NCBI GenBank assembly: GCA_045630285.1
Contig: JAZQSX010000031.1
Span: forward strand, 1-41,540
DNA length: 41,540 nucleotides
From: RGIG3009 sp045630285
GTDB taxonomy: Bacteria; Bacillota; Clostridia; Oscillospirales; Acutalibacteraceae
Direction of reading: 5' to 3'
Numbering within the stretch: the first letter of the stretch is position 1; each line of letters starts with the position of its first letter. The notes under the pieces were generated by a model. The model was not told the DNA's origin. It saw only the letters and a list, made by a program, of their open reading frames with translations, and did no database searches. The position numbers and the translations under genes are program-made. This document shows, in pieces, positions 15,784-21,994 of this stretch.

Positions 15784-16427
15784 TCCTCCGTCTCCCCCTT
15801 CCTATTGGAAAAGCGACGCACTCTCTGGCGAAGCCATTGCAGTGTTGCTGCCATAAAGCCAAGCAACACATAGCCAATGAAGGGGTGCTGCGCTTCGGGG
15901 AAATGGGTCGAGATACCCAATGGAATATCCCACACCGTGCCAAAAATTGCAATCTCACGCAACACAGAAGCGATGCACAGCACCAGAGCAAATCCCATTG
16001 CCGCACCGAATGAGTCGACTAAGGACAACAACGGATGCACACGCTCCGCCCGAATACTGGCGGCTCGCATCGTAAACAACGTGTTTACCGCCATCAGCGG
16101 CAAAAACAGATACAGCACCGCATAAATGTCCGGTGAAACGTACCGATCCAGTACGAACGCCGCTCCAAACAGCAAGGCGGAGGTAAACACCGCATATACC
16201 GGTGGACGCAGCCACAGTGGAAACTTGTCACCAAGCAGCGAGAGCAACAGGTTTGCCGGTATCAGCACCACTGCCGTGCACACCGCCAAAGCCACACCGT
16301 ACTTCAGGTCGTACCCAATAGCCAGTATGGGACACAGGCCCATAGCCTGCACAAGTACGACGTTTTGCGGTAAGAAGGCATCCCAAAATGCCGAAAGCAA
16401 CGAGCGCAAAGAAGGTGACTGTTTCAT
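15780..16427 (-). CDS. rnfE: RnfE-like membrane subunit, one metal-site Cys missing
   Basis: Six-helix membrane protein of 215 residues matching RnfE/NqrD. Recognisable segments are MGLCPILAI (Cys32 kept, as in the GLCPALAV motif), LPLMAVNT where the family has VNC (the second ligand is Thr116), and a glycine-rich SFGAAMGFALVLC followed by LREIAIFGT. The family iron-sulfur site uses two cysteines from RnfE and two from RnfA; only Cys32 survives here. It overlaps rnfD upstream and rnfA downstream by ATGA, giving tight translational coupling. GGAGG is 10 nt before ATG. Confidence 0.84.
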   Translation of the reverse strand: MKQSPSLRSLLSAFWDAFLPQNVVLVQAMGLCPILAIGYDLKYGVALAVCTAVVLIPANLLLSLLGDKFPLWLRPPVYAVFTSALLFGAAFVLDRYVSPDIYAVLYLFLPLMAVNTLFTMRAASIRAERVHPLLSLVDSFGAAMGFALVLCIASVLREIAIFGTVWDIPLGISTHFPEAQHPFIGYVLLGFMAATLQWLRQRVRRFSNRKGETEE

Positions 16428-17410
16428 TTACGCACCGCCTCCTTCCAGTGACGGGCCCGTCGGAATAACGACCAGCAGGTGCGATCCAGCACCTCGGAAA
16501 AGGAATTGACAAGCATCACCGCAAAAAACTCACAGCATTCAAATCGCCCGTAATGGCGCAACACCATCACAAGCACGCCCGCCATAACGCCGTACACGAT
16601 ACGTGCCAGCCAAAAGCGAGGTGCCGTAACCGGATCGCCCAGCAAAAACACGCCGCAGAACAACAGAAGGCCTGTACAAAGCTCCAGCTGCACACTCATA
16701 CCGGCGCCAATATCCGCCGAACGAGGAAACACCGCTGCAATGACGGCACACGTTGCAAGATACGGTACCAGAATGTACGGAGACGAGGCACGACGGACAA
16801 ACAAAAACAGTGCCGATGCCAACAGAATGAGAACACCTGCGGAACCGATCGGGCCCGGGAAATCGCCACTCAGCAAAGCGACCAAATCCAATTTCGGAAT
16901 ACCGCTGCTTGCCAGCTGCTGCATCGGAGAAGCCGCTGTGCTCACACCGCTCGTATTCCACAACGGTAAGGCGACGCTTTGTGTCGTAGCGGGATACTCA
17001 AACAAGCGTGTGGCAAAGCAAATCGCACAAAATGCCATACCTGCCGCCGCAGGATTAAAGATCGTGCGACCCACACCGCCAAACGGCGCTTTTGCAACGC
17101 CGATCGCAAACATTGCACCAATCACAGGCACCCAAAGCGGTGTCAGCGGCGACATCATAGCACCGATCAGTCCGCCGGTAACCGCCGCCGTACCGTCCGA
17201 CAACGTGGGACGGCGGTGTGCAGCCACGCAACACAGAAGTTCGGTGAAAATAGCACCAAATTGACCGCACAGCACCAGAATCAACGGGCGAATGCCGTAA
17301 TACATACAAGAAAATCCCGTCAACGCCAGCAAACACAGCAGCACGCCACTCGTTTGATAAAACGGATGATGCGGTTCCCTAAGATGAGGAGCGACAGAAG
17401 GTCTAAGCAT
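16424..17410 (-). CDS. rnfD: RnfD-like membrane subunit lacking canonical flavinylation Thr
   Basis: Membrane subunit of 328 residues with about nine helices, clearly RnfD/NqrB-related: KAPFGGVGRTIFNPAAAG, then LLGDPVTAPRFWLARIVYG and a final helix with VMLVNSFSEVLD. RnfD normally binds FMN covalently through a Thr in an SGAT-type motif attached by ApbE. At the equivalent site (residues ~157-161) this protein reads STAAS followed by PM, so the Thr is absent and only Ser161 could take its place; the leading Asp is also missing. Start ATG 17410 (MLRPSVAPH) has GGAGGGGG 6 nt upstream and overlaps the end of rnfC by 8 nt. Confidence 0.84.
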   Translation of the reverse strand: MLRPSVAPHLREPHHPFYQTSGVLLCLLALTGFSCMYYGIRPLILVLCGQFGAIFTELLCCVAAHRRPTLSDGTAAVTGGLIGAMMSPLTPLWVPVIGAMFAIGVAKAPFGGVGRTIFNPAAAGMAFCAICFATRLFEYPATTQSVALPLWNTSGVSTAASPMQQLASSGIPKLDLVALLSGDFPGPIGSAGVLILLASALFLFVRRASSPYILVPYLATCAVIAAVFPRSADIGAGMSVQLELCTGLLLFCGVFLLGDPVTAPRFWLARIVYGVMAGVLVMVLRHYGRFECCEFFAVMLVNSFSEVLDRTCWSLFRRARHWKEAVRK

Positions 17411-18695
17411 CCGTATCCCCCTCCCATTCCAACAGAATCGCACTGTCTACGTTGCGAGCCTCCATAATCGTGGCGGTAAGATCAATACCGCAAGGACAAA
17501 TATACGAACACGCTCCGCAACCGTCGCAGGCCGAGACCTCCAGCGAGCCCAATCGCTCATAGTGCAAATTACGGAAACGACGGACAATTTCAAAAGGAAG
17601 TAACCCCTTGTGGCAAACCTCAACACACCGTCCGCAACCGATGCAAGTGCGCGGTTTGGGTGCCGAAATCGCTCCGGCGGTAAACGCCAGCAAGCAAGTC
17701 ATACCGGGCAGGATCGGAATATCCTGCGTCGCAGCAGTCGTCCCCGTCATAACCTCGCCCAGGATAAGGTGCGACGGATCTTCAGTCAATCCGCAGCGTG
17801 CCAGTACTTCCTGCACGGTAGTTCCGAACGGTACCGTCACGTTTTGCGGCTCACGTATCGCATCGCCCGCTACCGTCAAGGTACAACGGTCGTGCGGCTG
17901 ATGAAAATACACCGCTCGGTACAACGCCAAGCACGCCTGTACGCCAACACGGCACACCGTGGCATCCGGCGTGACGGTACGGGCGTGCGGACGCCACGAG
18001 CGGCGAATTGGCTCTGCCGCCGGGTAATAAGAATCCGTTTGGTACAAACGCCGTCTGCCAACACGCATCGCCAACGAGCGACGGCGCTGACCGGACAGGC
18101 ATACGGCAATATGATAGCGGGTCGTTCCGACGGCACGTGCCATTAACGACAGCCCTTCCACCACCTGCTCAGCGTGGTCACGCAATACCGCCCACGCACT
18201 GGATTCGTACGGTTGGATCTGAACGCCGTCCGCCACGATATAATCGCAGCCCGCTTCATACCACTCACGCAGCTTCAGCACCAACGGAACGCCGTCCAAC
18301 TCATCAATAATGTGGGCCGCTTCCGCCAATTCCCACACCGTTTCTCTCTCAATCTCACCCGAGATCGGCACCGGAACATCCGGCTCCGCTTCCGTGGACA
18401 GCCGGTCAATCACAGCGCAGTTCAGCGTGCCGTACAAGGGATGCACCACTTCACGTGCACCGCTGACAACACCGGTAACACTGGACAGCACCGGGGCTTG
18501 CGAGTCGGTTTCCGAAACAGACAGCGGCGTGCCCCGACGCACCGTATCGTACAAAAATACCGCCGGATTGGCGTCCGACTCAGAAAAATAGGTGTACGGC
18601 AGGACCACACGGGAAACGTCCGACCACTCCGCCGTAGGCTTATCAATAGCGGGGCTTTTTTGGAACACTAACCGAATCCCCTTATTAACACGCAT
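17403..18695 (-). CDS. rnfC: RnfC-like subunit with degenerate flavin/NADH site
   Basis: Peripheral subunit of 430 residues aligned to RnfC from the N-terminal MRVNKGIRLV onward. Two complete 4Fe-4S motifs are present: CIGCGRCVEVC (C351, C354, C357, C361) and CDGCGACSYICP (C390, C393, C396, C400). The glycine-rich flavin/NADH loop of active RnfC, GLGGAGFPT, reads here as DELDGVPLV, and the following GAECEPY reads GVQIQPY (about 158-163), so conserved Gly, Glu and Cys are gone. Start ATG 18695 has an AAGGTGG site; two upstream GTGs are less likely. First gene of C-D-E-A; divergent from the MecA-like gene. Confidence 0.84.
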   Translation of the reverse strand: MRVNKGIRLVFQKSPAIDKPTAEWSDVSRVVLPYTYFSESDANPAVFLYDTVRRGTPLSVSETDSQAPVLSSVTGVVSGAREVVHPLYGTLNCAVIDRLSTEAEPDVPVPISGEIERETVWELAEAAHIIDELDGVPLVLKLREWYEAGCDYIVADGVQIQPYESSAWAVLRDHAEQVVEGLSLMARAVGTTRYHIAVCLSGQRRRSLAMRVGRRRLYQTDSYYPAAEPIRRSWRPHARTVTPDATVCRVGVQACLALYRAVYFHQPHDRCTLTVAGDAIREPQNVTVPFGTTVQEVLARCGLTEDPSHLILGEVMTGTTAATQDIPILPGMTCLLAFTAGAISAPKPRTCIGCGRCVEVCHKGLLPFEIVRRFRNLHYERLGSLEVSACDGCGACSYICPCGIDLTATIMEARNVDSAILLEWEGDTDA

Positions 18696-18742
18696 CGGAT
18701 ACACCACCTTTCTGTATGATCAAAATCTCCAATATTTACTCC

Positions 18743-18771
18743 TTGCCAAGAGCCTGTACTCATAATATGAT
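18743..18771 (+). promoter_or_regulatory. Promoter for MecA-like gene
   Basis: TTGCCA, 17-bp spacer, TATGAT, in the region divergent from rnfC. Start near 18778 leaves about 25 nt to the GTG. No equally good leftward promoter for rnfC was found. Confidence 0.55.
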
Positions 18772-18802
18772 GATAATAAACGCACCCACGGGAGGGATCG
18801 CA

Positions 18803-19369
18803 GTGAAAATGGAGCCGCTCCACAGCGGATGCTTGAAAATATGGATGTCACACGACGACATGCACCGATTCGGATTGTCATTTGCAACTATGAGCGCTCG
18901 TGATACCGCTACACGGCAAGCCATATTCCGACTGCTGCACATTGCCCGACAGCGGCACGTCTTCCCCGATGACAAGGGATTAACGATCGAACTGCTCCCC
19001 GTCGACAGCGGGTGCTTGCTGCTGTTGACACCGGGACGCCGCTACCCGAAGCCCGTCGTCTATGCCATACATACCGCCGACGATCTTCTTCGCTTCGGCG
19101 ACAGCCTTGCACAACTACCCGTCCGGGAACTGCCGACGGCATCGCTGTTCGGCTGGGACGAAGAATACCGATTGATCCTCTACCCTGATCTGAACTTTGA
19201 CTCGTGCAAACAACTGCTTTCTGAGTTTGCCGAACCGATTGCCAACGGCTATATCACCGCCGCCTACACCGAAGAACACGGACGCACGCTGGCGGTGGGA
19301 AATGCTTTGGAACGATTACTTACAGCGCATGGATCTCCTCAACAAGTGCCTTTGGATCCGCCGCATTAA
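18803..19369 (+). CDS. mecA: MecA-like ClpC adaptor
   Basis: Adaptor of 188 residues related to MecA, which in Firmicutes delivers substrates to ClpCP and helps ClpC assemble. The N-terminal recognition domain (SGCLKIWMSHDDMHRFGL) is followed by a predicted strand with IELLPVDSGCLLLLT. A C-terminal ClpC-binding domain follows (VYAIHTADDLLRFGDSL, SSLF-like TASLFGWDEEYRLILY, and the ending TEEHGRTLAVGNALERL). Start is GTG 18803 with GGGAGG 7 nt upstream; the longer open frame has no ribosome site. Its 3' end overlaps that of convergent rpe by 50 bp. clpC lies in the same window. The sequence is divergent from Bacillus MecA, so its substrates are unknown. Confidence 0.78.
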   Translation: MKMEPLHSGCLKIWMSHDDMHRFGLSFATMSARDTATRQAIFRLLHIARQRHVFPDDKGLTIELLPVDSGCLLLLTPGRRYPKPVVYAIHTADDLLRFGDSLAQLPVRELPTASLFGWDEEYRLILYPDLNFDSCKQLLSEFAEPIANGYITAAYTEEHGRTLAVGNALERLLTAHGSPQQVPLDPPH

Positions 19370-19964
19370 AGAGCGCACTGCCTACTACAGCAATATCCGC
19401 ACCTGCTGCGGCAGTTTCAGGCGCCGTGGCCGACGCCACACCGCCATCCACCTCGATCTTCACCGACAAACCACGGCGATCAATCTCCTCACGCAGTGCA
19501 CGCACCTTCGGCATCATATCCGCCATAAACTTCTGGCCGCCAAAGCCGGGCTCCACCGTCATCACCAACACCATTTCCACCTGGTCCAGGTACGGAAATA
19601 CCGCTTCGGCAGGCGTCTTCGGTTTCAGGGTCAACGCCGCCTGCTTGCCGAGTGCATGGATCTGCGCCAGCGTTTCTGCCACCGGGGCATCACTTTCGAT
19701 GTGAAAATTGATGAGATCCGCACCCGCATCGGCAAATGCCTTGATCAAACGATCGGGGTGCTGCATCATCAAATGAACATCAAAGAACAAAGGGGTCAGC
19801 GGACGCATCCGTGCAATCACCGGAGGTCCAAAGCTTAAATTGGGGACAAACACGCCGTCCATCACATCCAAGTGCACCATATCGGCGCCGGTAGACTCCA
19901 CAAATTCCAATTCCTCTGCCAAGTGGGCAAAATCACAGGTTAAGATCGACGGTGAAATTTGCAT
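19320..19964 (-). CDS. rpe: Ribulose-phosphate 3-epimerase
   Basis: TIM-barrel enzyme of the pentose phosphate pathway interconverting ribulose-5-phosphate and xylulose-5-phosphate; 214 residues, normal length. Metal and catalytic segments are intact: ISPSILTCDF, VHLDVMDGVFVPN, DVHLMM, MTVEPGFGGQ and EVDGGV. GAGGGG precedes ATG. Transcribed from its own promoter at 20002-20030, downstream of the upp terminator. The last 50 nt are antisense to the end of the MecA-like gene. Confidence 0.97.
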   Translation of the reverse strand: MQISPSILTCDFAHLAEELEFVESTGADMVHLDVMDGVFVPNLSFGPPVIARMRPLTPLFFDVHLMMQHPDRLIKAFADAGADLINFHIESDAPVAETLAQIHALGKQAALTLKPKTPAEAVFPYLDQVEMVLVMTVEPGFGGQKFMADMMPKVRALREEIDRRGLSVKIEVDGGVASATAPETAAAGADIAVVGSALFNAADPKALVEEIHAL

Positions 19965-20001
19965 AACGACCCCTCTTTTCTAAAAACTCACATACAGGTG
20001 C

Positions 20002-20030
20002 AGTATACCGCATTTCTGCAAAAAAGTCAA
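20002..20030 (-). promoter_or_regulatory. Promoter for rpe
   Basis: Leftward TTGACT, 17-bp spacer, TATACT; about 35 nt from there to the start codon. Confidence 0.7.
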
Positions 20031-20044
20031 ATAGACAAAGCAAA

Positions 20045-20073
20045 CCGCTCCCCCGCCGGCAGCAGGGAAGCGG
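20045..20073 (-). terminator. upp terminator
   Basis: Stem CCGCTTCCC / GGGGAGCGG on the minus strand with one G-U pair, then TTTGCTTTG. Follows the upp stop. Confidence 0.6.
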
Positions 20074-20080
20074 CTGTTTT

Positions 20081-20710
20081 TTATTTCGTACCGAAGATAC
20101 GGTCACCGGCATCGCCGAGACCGGGAACGATATAGCACTTCTCGTTCAGATGATCATCCAGAGCTGCGCAATAAATCTGCACATCAGGATGCGCCTCACT
20201 CAACGCTTTCAGGCCTTCGGGAGCGGCAATGATACACATAAATTTGATGCTCTTCGGGCCACGCAGCTTGATCTGACCGATTGCATCCACGGCAGAGCCG
20301 CCCGTTGCCAGCATCGGATCCAGCACGATCACTTCACGCTCTTCAATATCACCCGGAAGCTTGCAATAGTACTCAACCGGCTTAAAGGTGGTCTCATCAC
20401 GGTACAGACCGATATGACCCACACGGGCGGAGGGAACCAACTCCACCGCACCGTCCACCATGCCGAGACCGGCACGAAGGATCGGCACAAAAGCGAGCTT
20501 ACGGCCAGCGATCATTTTGCCGGTCATCACCGCCATCGGCGTTTCGACCTGCACGTCGCACAGCGGCAGGTCACGGGTGGCTTCATACACCATCAGCTGC
20601 GTGATCTCACGAATCAGCTCACGGAACTGCTTGGAGCTGGTATTCTTGTCACGCAGAATAGAAACCTTGTGTTGGATCAACGGATGATCTGCAATAAACG
20701 GCTTAGACAT
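20081..20710 (-). CDS. upp: Uracil phosphoribosyltransferase
   Basis: Pyrimidine salvage enzyme making UMP from uracil and PRPP; 209 residues. Family landmarks: FVPILRAGLGMVDG, the PRPP loop VIVLDPMLATGGSA and C-terminal YIVPGLGDAGDRIFGT (uracil binding). GGGAGG precedes ATG and overlaps the end of tsaB, 6 nt upstream. Last gene of the tsaE-tsaB-upp run. Confidence 0.97.
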   Translation of the reverse strand: MSKPFIADHPLIQHKVSILRDKNTSSKQFRELIREITQLMVYEATRDLPLCDVQVETPMAVMTGKMIAGRKLAFVPILRAGLGMVDGAVELVPSARVGHIGLYRDETTFKPVEYYCKLPGDIEEREVIVLDPMLATGGSAVDAIGQIKLRGPKSIKFMCIIAAPEGLKALSEAHPDVQIYCAALDDHLNEKCYIVPGLGDAGDRIFGTK

Positions 20711-20716
20711 ACTTGT

Positions 20717-21499
20717 TCAACCTCCCATTTTTTCAAACCGCGCCGTGCGCGGATAACTACCTTGTTTTGTTTCCTCCGCCTGACGGCGGCGCAGCTCACG
20801 CTCTGCCTGCGGCAAGCGGAGATAAACAGGCAACAGCGCCTCACCCGACATCATGTCGCCGCTTGCAAGCTTCGGCACAGCCGCACGGGCAATACCAAGG
20901 GCACTTTGATCACGCTGACCGGCAGGAGCCAGCGTCAACCACGGCATTTCGGTGCAGCACAGCGCTGCACCGTCACCCACCACTAAGGTCGGGCGCTGCC
21001 TCTCGGCAAGGCGTTTGGACAACTCATCCAACGACAGTGCTTCGTCCGGCGTCTCACGGGTCAGCGCTCCGTTTTTCACAGAGAACAGCGCCGTATACAC
21101 CTGGCGGCAACGGGCATCCATCGCTGTCAAAATATCACAATCCAACGGCAAGCCCTCAAACCGACGTGCCATACCCTCCAACGTGGACACTGCCACGCAC
21201 GGAAGATCGTTCGGGAATGCCAAGCCCTTGACCGCCGCCACACCGATGCGCACACCGGTGAACGAGCCGGGACCGACAGCCACCGCCAACGCATCCACCG
21301 CTTCCAGCGACACCCCGGCATTACGCAGCATATCCTCGATCATCGGCATCAGCGTCTGACTATGCGTCAAACGGGTGTTGACCGACGCCGAGCATAATAG
21401 GGTCTCCTTCCCCTCTTCCATTCGCAGCAAAGCGCAGGAAGCAGGGCCGGCGGAGGATTCCACTGCTAATACCGTATACGATTGCGGCAATGCTTTCAC
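20717..21499 (-). CDS. tsaB: tRNA t6A biosynthesis protein TsaB
   Basis: Non-catalytic ASKHA-fold partner of TsaD in the complex that puts threonylcarbamoyl on A37 of ANN-decoding tRNAs; 260 residues. N-terminal VLAVESSAGPASCALL and the dimer-forming AVAVGPGSFTGVRIGVAAVKGLA are typical. Start is GTG 21499: its GTGA overlaps the tsaE stop, and GAGGGGG is 7 nt upstream. The C-terminal ~30 residues are basic and variable (ERELRRRQAEETK). Forms the classic tsaE-tsaB pair. Confidence 0.95.
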   Translation of the reverse strand: MKALPQSYTVLAVESSAGPASCALLRMEEGKETLLCSASVNTRLTHSQTLMPMIEDMLRNAGVSLEAVDALAVAVGPGSFTGVRIGVAAVKGLAFPNDLPCVAVSTLEGMARRFEGLPLDCDILTAMDARCRQVYTALFSVKNGALTRETPDEALSLDELSKRLAERQRPTLVVGDGAALCCTEMPWLTLAPAGQRDQSALGIARAAVPKLASGDMMSGEALLPVYLRLPQAERELRRRQAEETKQGSYPRTARFEKMGG

Positions 21500-21918
21500 A
21501 GTGTTACCCCCTCTACCGTAATAGCACGCTCCGTCTCAGACAAGCGTTCAAACGTAACGTGAATCGCCTCTGCGGGCAGAGCGGCCTCGATGTTTTCGCT
21601 CCATTCCACAGCGAGGATCGCCCCCGCATCCAAATAGTCAAAAAATCCGGTGGTGTCCAGATCCTCCCAGCCGGTAACTCGGTACATATCGAAATGCACC
21701 AACGAGGGCACGCCGCCGTAATCGTTTACCAGCGCAAAGGTCGGACTGGAGACCTCCGCCTGCGGCGAAAGCACCTTCGCCATACCACGGACAAAGGCGG
21801 TTTTCCCCATACCGAGGCCGCCGAAAAACGCCACAACCGTACCGGCACGGCACTGCGCCGCCAATCGGCTGCCAAGTGCTTCCGTTTCCGCCACGCTGCG
21901 GGTCACGATACGGGTCAT
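21496..21918 (-). CDS. tsaE: tRNA t6A biosynthesis ATPase TsaE
   Basis: Small P-loop ATPase (140 residues) needed for turnover of the TsaBDE complex in t6A synthesis. Walker A GGLGMGKT, SSPTFALVN and VHFDMYRVTGWEDL are all present. Start ATG 21918 (MTRIVTRSVAETE) has AAGGAG 8 nt upstream; the longer open frame upstream is not supported. Stop overlaps the tsaB GTG. A promoter precedes it, so it need not depend on polA. Confidence 0.95.
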   Translation of the reverse strand: MTRIVTRSVAETEALGSRLAAQCRAGTVVAFFGGLGMGKTAFVRGMAKVLSPQAEVSSPTFALVNDYGGVPSLVHFDMYRVTGWEDLDTTGFFDYLDAGAILAVEWSENIEAALPAEAIHVTFERLSETERAITVEGVTL

Positions 21919-21947
21919 GGGGCATTCTCCTTCCGTGTATTTCTTAC

Positions 21948-21976
21948 AGTGTACCACAAAAATCGTGCGGTGCAAA
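21948..21976 (-). promoter_or_regulatory. Promoter for tsaE-tsaB-upp
   Basis: Leftward TTTGCA, 17-bp spacer, TACACT with TGG upstream. Located between polA and tsaE. Confidence 0.5.
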
Positions 21977-21994
21977 GAGATTTGTGCAAAAAAC

